Shown one piece after another: positions 40,626 to 50,400 of a stretch of 64,000 nt of DNA. The notes under the pieces were generated by a model. That model was not told where the DNA came from, did not search any database, and was given only the letters and a program-made list of their open reading frames with translations. Source of the stretch: Tubulanus polymorphus (Eukaryota; Nemertea; Palaeonemertea; Tubulaniformes; Tubulanidae); assembly GCF_964204645.1 (NCBI RefSeq), contig NC_134025.1, positions 9,367,001 through 9,431,000 on the forward strand, read 5' to 3'. The stretch's first letter is position 1. Every line of letters begins with the position of its first letter. The position numbers were made by a program, and so were the translations under genes.

Positions 40626-43340
40626 ATGAATTCATCGGATAGTGCGACGCAAAATACACGTGAAAAACTACTAACCATTTCACGGAATATTACCAAACGG
40701 GATTTACCATACCTGAAACTGTTACTGTCCGATTATTTAGACTGCGACTCGGCCTCAATCACCGACACTCGGGTGTTGTTTAAACAGTTAGAGCTAGCCG
40801 GACACATATTGATGGATGATAACGATTTCGGTATAGTGAAAGAGGCTTTGTATTATATGAAACAAATCAAACTATTGCATAAAGTCGGCATTTCAAAGAA
40901 TGACATCGAAACGCTGATTAAGAAACAAGGATCAAACATCTCTGGTTATAGGTATGATAAAACTAACCCAATTCAATCGAAAAATTTTTCTTAACCCTTT
41001 CAGTACTGACTAATAAATGCCCTAAAGTGCTGGAGATAATTTGAAAATTCCACCCCATTGCATAGCATTGCTATAGTGCATCTACACTGCAGCGTGGTGT
41101 ATGGCTATTATTCAACTATTTGACAGGTGCGGCCATCTTTCAATGGAAACTAATTACTAATCATATCAATACACCATGGTGCGGTGTACTAGCAAAGTCC
41201 ATTACCGATTTATCCACTGCAATGCGGTGTAGACACACTAAAATTGTTAAATTGTGACAACAAATACGTAGTAGTATATCGATGATCTTTATATTCTGTT
41301 TTGTAGATTGTTTCTGTTCGGACTTGCGACTCGCCTTAGCAAGAGAGATATTAGTGATATTATGTTTCTGATAAGCGCAGATGAGATTCCCGTAGAAGAC
41401 CTAGAAGCAAACTCCAATCCGGCCGGTTTGATAAATCTTTTTGACAGTTATGGATATGTTTCGGAAGACGATGTTGACACCTTGAAAAAGCTTGTTTCAA
41501 AACTTCCTAACAAATCAATAAATAGATTTGTCAATAGTTATGAATGTTGGTATTTTGTCTATATAAGATCAATGTGAAAAGGAAGGTGTTATGTAAACGG
41601 TTGTAAGGTTTTCATATCATTTTTCAGTAGCTGTACCAAAAGAACCTGACAGCAGTCACAATGGTGATGATGAGTCTGGTAGTAATTTAGTGGTTAAATC
41701 AATATCAGCTAAAGTGAATTCAGGAGAGGATACAGAAACGGAATCTAATAGTTCGCTAGGTTCGGAAAGTGAAGTTTCTTGCAGTACATTGGCATCAACT
41801 GTTATCGAGAAGCCTGTTAACTTCAATGAAAGTAATGTACAATCAATTCCAACTACAGTGTTCGAAACAAAGGACTCAGGTGTAGAGGGCAACTCAATTA
41901 TAGAAGGAGCAGGTAAGCTTGCGTGCTGTTTACTGTTTATTATCCAGCATCTTTGTCAGGCACTGCTTTTCATGAGGATAGCCTTCATAAGCAAAGTATT
42001 TCATCGATGGTCAATACTTGAAAATTTAGCCACGATGATTGAAATATATCTTGGGTGAGCCATTAGCCGTAGAATACGTTTTCACAAATGATATGATTAC
42101 CCCGGTATTCATTTGTTTATTTTTCATAGCTTGTGGACACCATCCAGAAATCAATATTCAAAATGACAGAATTATACCCGAGATAGATTATAAAATGACT
42201 TCTAAACCGCGAGGGAAGTGCCTTGTCATGTGTAATTATAATTTTCCCGGGGTAGCGGAGTTGGAGGATCGAAACGGTTCTGAGTGTGACATAGGTGAGG
42301 GCAATCAATTGAATAACATTATACTTATTCAGTAAACCTAATCTAATACTGACATGGCCAAGTCGAGACTTTTGACTGAATCAGACTAAAAATCTTTTCT
42401 GGCTTCCTTATTTAGTTCTTAATCCATTACTTTGATCAATTTTTTTGGCTTCTGTTTGAGACGAGGTTTACTGTATAACTCATGCTAAAACATTTTGAAT
42501 TGATAATACAGGAATCAGTTCCCTTACATATCATTGCTTTTTTTTTCAATTTCAGGTAACATCCATTATCTGTTTAGTGAAAAACTCCATTTTGAAGTTC
42601 ATATATACCGTAATGAAACTGCCCCTAAAATGCGCGACATTTGTCGACAGTTTGCCGTCGGTATCGACCATTCGAAATACGACTGCTTCGTGTGTTTTAT
42701 TCTAACCCATGGCGAATTGGGCTGTGTTTACGGCACTGATGGTGAAAAAGTTAGAATAAGCGAAATAACGTATTTGTTCAGTGCTATGCCTTGTCCAACG
42801 CTGAAAGGAAAACCGAAATTATTTTTCATCCAAGCGTGTCAAGGAGCCGATGCCCAACCTGCGGTGGATTATGAAGCTGATTCTGATGGACCAATGCCAG
42901 ACACAATTCCAAATGAATCGGACTTTTTATACGCATATTCAACATTACCTGGCTATCGATCATTTCGAAGCCCCAAATTCGGTAGCTGGTTTGTGGTTAA
43001 ATTGATTGAAGTCTTCGAAGACCACTATGATAGGTTGGTTCACATGATTGTTGATTTTCTAGAGAGTTAATTCATTTATCAATTTCTGAGTTTTTCCAAA
43101 TTCGTGTAGCAAGAAAGTATGAAATAAAACTTCATCCAAAGAGATATATAACCTTTTAAATGCATATCAACGTATCATTCAGTTTTTTGTACTGTTTTTT
43201 TTTCAAGATGTGATCTTCTGAGTATGTTGACTATGGTAAACAGTGAAGTCGCTGATTTGGCTACGCAGGAAGGAAAAGGTCACGTTGCCATGTGTCCTGC
43301 TCCGATGTATACTTTACGGAAGCAAGTGCGGTTCATGTAG
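40626..43340 (+). CDS. CASP8: Initiator caspase with tandem death effector domains (caspase-8/10 type), complete
   Basis: Cysteine protease that starts apoptosis after recruitment through death effector domains. Exons: 40626-40951, 41307-41536, 41628-41912, 42130-42294, 42556-43033, 43208-43340. All have GT-AG borders; the sum is 1,617 nt (538 residues). I chose ATG 40626 (MNSSDSATQ) because the frame further upstream has no ATG. Exon 1 encodes DED1 (EKLLTISRNITKRDLPYLK). Exon 2 encodes DED2, with the charged RLSKRDISDIMFLI motif. Exon 3 is a Ser/Glu-rich linker. Exons 4-6 encode the p20/p10 protease. The catalytic histidine lies in FILTHGELG and the catalytic cysteine in FFIQACQG, the pentapeptide typical of caspase-8/10. 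Aspartates in the YEADSD region are likely interdomain processing sites. The end, YTLRKQVRFM, matches the caspase-8 C-terminus (FTLRKKLVF). One-to-one orthology with CASP8 versus CASP10 cannot be decided. Confidence 0.93.
40991..41250. mobile_element. TTAA-type (piggyBac-like) MITE in caspase intron 1
   Basis: It starts TTAACCCTTTCAGTACTG and ends ACTAAAATTGTTAA, with TTAA on both sides, as expected for piggyBac-like targets. The interior matches the copy at 53651-53946 (GTGCTGGAGATAATTTG, AATACACCATGGTGCGGTG). Confidence 0.75.
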
Positions 43341-43394
43341 GAAGGTGCCACCATTGAACTCTGGTTTTTATTATCTATTTGATGTGAAATGAAA

Positions 43395-43790
43395 GATACA
43401 AATGATAATAGTAATGATAATAAAAGGTGTCTTATATAGCGCTAAATCCAGCTCATGAAAAAAACCGCTCAGAGCGCTTCACATAAAAGCCTCATTAAAG
43501 AGGAAATGTTTAAGTTGCCTCCTGAAGATCTCCAAAGATGTTATAGACCGGAGGACTCCAGGAAGCTGATTCCACAAGGTTGGGCCATTGATGGAAAAGG
43601 CTAGAGACTTGAGAACTGAAAGACTTTCTATTGTATCTAGGGACTGTTGGAGAGGACGGCAAGGGACATGAATATGAATGGAGGTCACAGAGATATTTAG
43701 GAGCCAAATTATGTATGCGCTGGAAGATGAAAATGAGAACTTTGTACTTGACTCTTTGTTCAAAGGGTAAACAATGTAATTCCATAAGGA
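43395..43790 (-). pseudogene. 3' end fragment of a LINE (CR1/L2/jockey-like reverse transcriptase tail)
   Basis: Read on the minus strand, two overlapping frames give the typical C-terminal tail of non-LTR reverse transcriptases: LHCLPFEQRVKYKVLIFIFQ, HNLAPKYL, then in another frame GPTLWNQLPGVLRS and FRRQLKHFLF. A frameshift separates them. It ends in a GCGCTATATAAGAC string and an AT-rich simple repeat (TTATTATCATTACTATTATC), the usual 3' tail of this group. It is truncated and inactive. It lies immediately after the caspase stop codon, possibly within its 3' UTR region. Confidence 0.7.
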
Positions 43791-44037
43791 AATAATGATG
43801 ATAATACCTTATTATTTCATCGTCAATTGAAGTTTACAAAAATACAGGATACCGTACTTATGTGATAGAAGGAAATGATGATACAGATATATTTAATGAA
43901 TTATCATTTCATAAGTAATTATGGATAATGTTATCATTGTAAATTAGGACATTATGTTGTCTATTTTGCATGGAATGTCACATACTAATTTGGTTGGTAA
44001 AATCCATCTTACCAAGTATCAACACAAATGAAACAAC

Positions 44038-44230
44038 CGTAGACTCCGCCCAAGTCGCATCTGATAAACTCAGATAACCGGTCGACTCAACTGATGTTTT
44101 TTGTTTAAATATTTTTTTTGTTTCACTATGTAAGCTTATGAAATACATAAACATTTAACTCAGATAACACTGAAGTTGGAGACAATTTTATGGTTCCAAA
44201 AGATCCGACTTAAGAGAAGTCTGCTCTGTA
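44038..44230. mobile_element. MITE, mariner-like ends (GTAGACTCCGC family)
   Basis: The left end GTAGACTCCGCCCAAGTCGC and the right end AGATCCGACTTAAGAGAAGT are approximate inverted complements. The family matches 53201-53381, which is better preserved and flanked by TA. No coding content. Confidence 0.55.
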
Positions 44231-44235
44231 CGTAG

Positions 44236-44345
44236 TCAGTAACCTGTCAGTGGTTAAGTTTCATGATCGGATATTTTCACAAACCACATAGGTATAAGCC
44301 CATCCGATTATAAAACGTTTACCACCAACGATTAGCTAAACTAAC
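44236..44345 (+). mobile_element. Intact copy of the 115-bp MITE family
   Basis: GTCAGTAACCTGTCAGTGG to CTAAACTAACTG, closely matching 38743-38857 throughout, including TCACAAACCACATA and CCATCCGATTATAAAA. Confidence 0.6.
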
Positions 44346-44504
44346 TGTAACATGTTTTGAGCTGACATTGGGTTTTTTGTTTCATCCGCCATCTCATGTG
44401 ATTAGCCTTAGTGGTTGTTATTTAAGGAAAAAAATAAAAGAATCTTTTACATTATTTCTTTTCCTAGTGTTGTCGATTTGAGAACATATATTCATTATTT
44501 TAAT

Positions 44505-44638
44505 CACAGGGGCTCGTCACGATAGCTGGGGGTCGAAAATCAAAGATTTGACCCAGTATCCTAGGTACCACGTGGTACCTAGGATACTGGGTCCAATCTT
44601 TGATTTTCGACCCCCAGCTATCGTGACAAGCCCCTGTG
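44505..44638. mobile_element. 134-bp perfect-type palindrome with 8-bp target duplication
   Basis: The element begins CACAGGGGCTCGTCACGATA and ends with the complement. Its centre is TACCACGTGGTA. It is flanked on both sides by ATTTTAAT (44497-44504 and 44639-44646), an exact 8-base duplication, as made by hAT-type transposases. It has no coding capacity. Confidence 0.85.
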
Positions 44639-45243
44639 ATTTTAATGTGAGAGAGGTAATATTTCATGGGTGATTGCATCTGAGTGGATATATGCATGAT
44701 GTTGACCAGGCAACACCCAATCATCGCCACGTCTTCTTGACCGTTCATAAGGATTTCATACATCGATTCTAGTCCAATATAGTGTAATAGTTAATTGATC
44801 GGGTTAATTGGCCGCCCGGCGTTAATCCTAATTAAATCACCAGCACGTGCTGCCACCACTTTAATGCGTGACATTCTCGACAGGCGGCGCTTTGGTATGA
44901 AATTTGGATTTTTTCATAGTATCGACCTTATTTTTGACATGACAGTTGATGAGATCGTGTTTTTCTACCACCTGTTAGTATTTCACGGATTTTCAAGTGC
45001 CCTTTCATAATTTGATTGCGAGGAGAGTTGATGCTAGTAGTAGAGTAACAGAACCAGGGATGTGGGAGCAAATTTTTAAAGTAAAGGCCTCTTCACTCTC
45101 TTCCTCAGTCTCTTCTCTCTCTCTCTATCTATAGTCTCGCTCTCTTCTGGTCTGCTCTCGGCAGATTGTAAAAATAATTCATCCTTTCAAATGAGCATTT
45201 TGGATTTATTGGCCGAACGATTTCATTTATTTAAAACTGCGGG

Positions 45244-45372
45244 CACAGGGTCCTGACACAAAAGTTTTTATCCTATTCCTGGCCCACATCCCCGGCCCTA
45301 GTATCGGAGACCTTGCTAGGATCCTCCTGGAGACGTCGGCCTGGGTCGAAACCTTGTGTTAGGCCCCTGCCT
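45244..45372. repeat. Diverged relative of the CACAGGG palindrome family
   Basis: CACAGGGTCCTGACACAAAAG at the left and CTTGTGTTAGGCCCCTGCC at the right are imperfect inverted complements. No matching flanking duplication is seen. Confidence 0.4.
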
Positions 45373-45419
45373 ATAGCCTAAGAGGCCTTTAAGTGGAACT
45401 ACTACTATTATGACCCAGG

Positions 45420-46313
45420 CTTAGATAGTTGCCTAATGCACAGGGGTTTGGCGATGGGCTTGGATTTTATTTCCGGGTTGTTGATAATCTCGCGAGAATG
45501 GCGCTAAATATGAACTACGAATAAATTCAAAATATCACGGAAATACCTTGTGTTTATATTGTTTATTTATCCGCTATAAAGTTTCGATAAACAATTGGTC
45601 GTTAAGAATCATTATCAGACGGTCGTCACGCTACTATATAAAAGAACAAGGGATGAAACGCCTTCAGAGTTGTGCCAGCCAGAAAGTTGGGACAGTCACG
45701 TGACATTCTGATGATGTCATCACATTTAAAAATTTAACATGAAAAGTTAACATATTCACAGACCGGTATCAATTGTCAGATTATGATTCATATGAAATTA
45801 ATAATTTATAAAGAATAAATTGTGATCAAATATATAATTCATAGAAAAAAAATGCATTTGAATGTAAGTTAATCTCAAATATTTTTCGTATCATAGTTTC
45901 CATCTTAGATGCTTCGGGTTTGCATTCATTCAAATAAGAAGCGCGACTGTCACGTGACTGTCCCAACTTTCTGGCTGGCATGAATTGAACTGCGTTTCAT
46001 CCCTTGTTATTTTATATAGTAGCGTGACGACCGTCTGATAATGATCCTTAACGACCAATTGTTTATCGGAACTTAATGGCGGATAAATAAACAATATAAA
46101 CACAAGGTATTTCTATGATATTTTGAATTTATTTGCAGTTCATATTTAGCGCCATTCTCGCGAGATTATCAACAACCCGGAAATAAAATCCAAGCCCATC
46201 GCCAAACCCCTGTGGCCTAATGGTGGGTAAAAAGCTTTTAGATCGAATAGGCTTATACCATATGGTTTGTGAAAACACCCAATCATTAAACCATATTCGC
46301 TGGTAATGTAGTA
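45420..46313 (-). mobile_element. Reverse 115-bp MITE copy hosting the 776-bp element
   Basis: The left remnant TTAGATAGTTGCCTAATG and right remnant GTGGGTAAAAAGCTTTTAGA...GGTTTGTGAAAAC join into a reverse copy of the 115-bp MITE when the inserted element and one target duplication are set aside. Confidence 0.6.
45439..46214. mobile_element. 776-bp fold-back transposon (hAT-like MITE) with perfect 8-bp TSD
   Basis: Long inverted arms of about 270 bases (left from CACAGGGGTTTGGCGATGGG; right arm ending with its complement) flank a loop of about 230 bases with no coding content. GCCTAATG occurs immediately outside both ends (45431-45438 and 46215-46222). The first bases CACAGGGG match the 134-bp palindrome at 44505-44638. 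The insertion split a pre-existing MITE copy (45420-45438 plus 46215-46313). Confidence 0.88.
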
Positions 46314-46557
46314 GACCTTTCTTTGATTGGTGCAGTTGTGCACTGTATGATTTTCACTTTTTTTCACATAGGGTTATTTTGGATAATTAAGGCCTTGGTA
46401 AAAAATTCATTTTTAAAGGGAGGGCATTCTTCGGATGAAGAAGCCGCCACAATAGGGGTTTAACTAGAGTAGACACGATGAGGCCTATGTTTTCACGATC
46501 TCTGTTTTGAGAAAAAGGGCAACCTGGATGGGAAGGTAGGGGTCGGGACTAATTACG

Positions 46558-46805
46558 ATCTGGCTCCGGTTACGGAGTCCCCAAAGGAGTGCGATAGCTC
46601 CGGTTATGGAGTACGGTTAGCGCATTCACAATACAGTAGAATTCTAACTTGCAATAGAGTGCTTTACCCACTGAGCCACAGCACACGACTGGAAGCTAGA
46701 TGAGTTAATTTATACATAGCCTCACCTAACCCTAACCCTATTCCTTCATGCATGCGTGTACGTAGATATAGTGCAGATTCCCTGTAACCGGAGCCAGTTT
46801 GCTAT
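46558..46805 (-). mobile_element. SINE-like or MITE-like unit with tRNA-derived head
   Basis: The outer ends CTGGCTCCGGTTACGG and CTGTAACCGGAGCCAG are near inverted complements. On the minus strand, at about 46690 to 46635, it reads GTGGCTCAGTGGGTAAAGC, an A-box-like pol III promoter, followed by a degenerate B box (AGTTAGAATTC). It is not a full tRNA cloverleaf. Confidence 0.45.
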
Positions 46806-47130
46806 AATAATAATTGACATTTATATTAGTGCAGGTATCTTAACCTGAGTGAGTTTAGATGCGCTCCAACTTTGTATTACTACCCCAAGCCTATAACTCT
46901 ATTCCACGTATCACAGTCATCTCTCCCTGGGGAGAAGTAACATCTGAGCAGCTACTAAGCGCTCGGGAGTCATCTATCAAGCCAGGTACCCGTTTACTCC
47001 TGGTTGGAGAGAGGCAATGAGGATAAGGGTCTTGCCCGAGGACACTACAGTAATATACAGGATTCTAACCCACGACCTGGCTTCCCAGAGTCGAACGCTC
47101 TGACTACTCGCCTTCGCTCGCTCGATGATA
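46806..47130 (-). mobile_element. tRNA-derived SINE, minus orientation
   Basis: On the minus strand the head reads GAGTAGTCAGAGCGTTCGAC (A-box region), then GTCGTGGGTTAGAATCCTG (B box, GGTTCGAATCC-like). A body with AAGACCCTTATCC-like sequence follows, then a tail with AATTATTATTATAG. The head is a degraded tRNA relative and the tail looks LINE-like. It lies just upstream of the ORP gene's first coding exon. Confidence 0.55.
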
Positions 47131-47401
47131 ATGTTGGAGTATCTACATTTTCTCTTCTCGATAACGATGAAGTGGGAAAACTTTTGTAGTCAATGAAGAT
47201 GGGGAGTCAATTGTCGGTGCCTCAAATTGATTTAAAGAGCATGTTTTGTAGAATTACTGATTCAAGGCTTTTACAAAATGAAGACAGGATTAGACTTGGA
47301 GAGTGTCATTGACATAGTTTCCTCTTCGTTTTTGAAGTGTAGCTAATGGATTTTTTTTGTGTATCTCTTAACAGATGACTGTCTGAAGTTTGGCTTACTA
47401 C

Positions 47402-50400
47402 ATGGACGGCAAGAAATCTTCCCGATCTCCGAACCTTGACCGCACATCGCTGAAGTCGTTTCGCGACAAGAAAAAAGTCATCCAAATTCAACGCACGGAG
47501 GCGTCTGACACGGTATGTTATTTAAAAGTGAAATCTCAAAATATTTCTTACAGAAATGAACCGATCGATTTGTTCTGCAGTTTGAATCCATCCAATTAGC
47601 CTAATTGATAAATCTATAGAGATGTATGTCAAATTGCCACGAAAACGAACGAGCGTATGCTTCATTTGTAGTCTACAACCGTAAGTTAGGAAAATATCTC
47701 AATCATACACTAAGTCTTAGTTCATAGGTGACAGTTAGGGCTTGTCGATACCAAGTCCTATTCTTCTAGCTTGAACAAGCTGGTCCAGAATTTAGGGCAA
47801 CTTAAAGTTCAATTCGGCCTAAATTATTTCGAATTTGATTTTCTTTTCAAAGTCTTCAACCTTCAGCGCAGGTCATTGGTTCAATTATTAACTGCAACAA
47901 GCGGCTTCTGTTACTCGATAATTGAATGTAACCTTAGTGTTTGGTGACGTTTGATAATGAACTATTCAAGTCGTTGACCGCTGCCAGAATTTGCAATCAT
48001 TATTGTCTAATCAGCTTCTAAATTCCAATTATAATGAAGTAGCTTTGCGGCTCCCGTTTCAAGGATACGGTTACTTGTGTGCGTATTACGGTAAACATTA
48101 TTTATCGTTGTCTGCCGGCGCAAGTTTTGATTGGTCGCCACAATGCGAAGCAAGATTTATTCTGATTGCCAGATGAAACGCAGTCTGAGAGCAGTAGCAG
48201 TAAAGCACGTGTATAAGTAGTACAGTCGGGTTATATCAATTGAAAAGTTGTCATTTGTTATCGCTGTTAGGAATAAATCAAGGAAATCTTTTCAAATAGC
48301 CTATACATCTTGAACGTGTCAAGGACTTGACTATCTCCAACTGTTGTATTGAGCTTCGTTGCGTTGCGAAGGATGACTTTTTTGTAACCACCGATTGGAC
48401 TGATGAAATTATTCGTTATCAACACCGGGCTAGATCAGGGGTGTTATTAATAAAATGGAACATGTGTCATCGATTTTATATTGTCATCGAATAGTTTCAT
48501 GTGGTGTGTTATTGAATGCTGTTATATCACAGCTGTTTGAATCCTACATACGGTTCTCTCATCTCTGATCAGTAGTACCCGGTAGTAAATTGAGTGAGTG
48601 AGCGATTTTATATACTGAAAATTAGATAGCCGCGAGGATTATTTATTGTTGAATTTTACCATACGGCGTGCGGATTTTTAACGTGGCTTCCGGTTGATTT
48701 CAATCGAAGATTTCAAAAATATATCGATCAAAAGCGTCGGGCTAAGTATCTTGGAAATGTTTTTGACGACCGGCCACCGAGAACTGAAACAGAAAAGTCC
48801 GAAAATCTGTCGCAGTCGAAGTCCTTTGCCGTGGCGACGCGACAAAAATTCCAGCGCCCTGACCGGCGTTGCGGCTAGGTGTCGAAGTAAATCGTTAGGA
48901 TCTTTGGCCTTGCCGCTTACTTTACAATTGGCTCATATCGGGACTCAGTCGTCTAACCTGCGTAAATCTTTTTCCGGAATATCTGGACAGCAGGTAGGAA
49001 TTTTGTCGCTTGAATATAGCGTGTTGTTAGGTCCGTACCAGTAAGGACTACCAGGGTGGACTCTGTTAAATTTGGTTTATAGATAGGGACCCAAAAATTC
49101 TATTTCATCGCCAAAATTAGGACCACACCTAGCATTTGAGTTTTAGGGGGGGGGGGCAGAGGAACCCGAAAAAGTGTAGTTCTATAGGATATGACAATAA
49201 TTATTTGCAAAAAGGGTACTTTTCCAAAATCTCTGGGGGGCAATTGCCCCCCTTGCCACCTGCTAAATACGGCTCTGCAAATACCAATTAATTAAACCTT
49301 CTTCTTGTCATATTTTTTAACTGTGATGAGTTGGCGAATCTAATGTAGATTTGAATTCAGAGAGTTGCCAGGAATCTACCTGCCTCCAGAAAAAAGAATT
49401 GTCCTCTAGATATAAGATTTCAGTCAAGCTTTCGGGTGCATACATTGTATATCTATCTGATTGATGGAGGTGAGCCCATTGATTGGACAGATTTCAGTAT
49501 ATTTGCATTAAATCATGAACCTAAACAGCGACTGATGCGCGGCAATTTCCTGCCATAAACATCCATTTCAGACATTCAATCGTTCATTGCTTTTTTGTAT
49601 ATTCTGTCGATTTAGCGATTAGGCAGAGAGCTGAATTGTGATTAATATTTCGTAGTCACAATAGTTTGAATGGATACCGCATTCTCAAAATTGTCATGGA
49701 ACTTTTTTTGAAAAAAGATTTGGGCTTTGATCGGGATACAGGGTTTATGTTCGATGTTGCTCACAATATAGCCTATACCACCAGTATAAACGGAAACAGC
49801 GCGAACTGAAAATCATTTCATTTCCGCATCGAAGATCGATCGTAGACTTTAGAAAAAACAAATAGTCGATGGGTTGATCAAGATTTTAAGAAGTTGTCTG
49901 TCATTAATTGCTGCGAAGTTGAAATTGAGTGAAGTTCCTGTCATAGAATAACAGACAGAACTGGGCCAATAAACGAATATAAGTCTGAATTTTGTCGAGA
50001 ACTTTCAAAGTAATTACATTTCAGTGACATTATCAACGATACAATTTGAAAAAATGATTAGCCAAACTGTTCACCGGTATTCTGCGTCGACATCCCTTTA
50101 AGGCAAACGACTGGTGAAGATGTTCGAGACTGGCAGCCGAGACTTGCGAGTTGCGTTGATTAGATTGTGGAGAAACACCTTTTACTACTCATAAATCCCG
50201 TCGTATTCAATTATTCATACAATGTCTTCTTCCCCATACATGCATTGCCGGAGCGATAACGTAAAAGTTTGGTCTCCGATCACGAGAGCGATCGCTGGAT
50301 ATTTCTGGATCATTTGATCGAGGAAATGCGCGGTCCCGTGAATATCTGCTGGTCATTTTGTGTGTGTGTGTTGATGTGGTTCGGAATCTACGGTATAAGC

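Noticed and set aside
43479-43785. Two overlapping minus-strand frames as a functional gene
   Set aside because: They are two frames of one frameshifted LINE tail, too short and with a LINE-like 3' end.
46630-46695. tRNA gene on the minus strand
   Set aside because: A and B boxes are recognisable, but the arms do not pair into a cloverleaf and the unit is embedded in an inverted-end repeat, so SINE-like is the better reading.
46724-46741. CCTAACCCTAACCCTA as telomere repeat
   Set aside because: Only about two and a half units, within a SINE-like region; too short to be telomeric.
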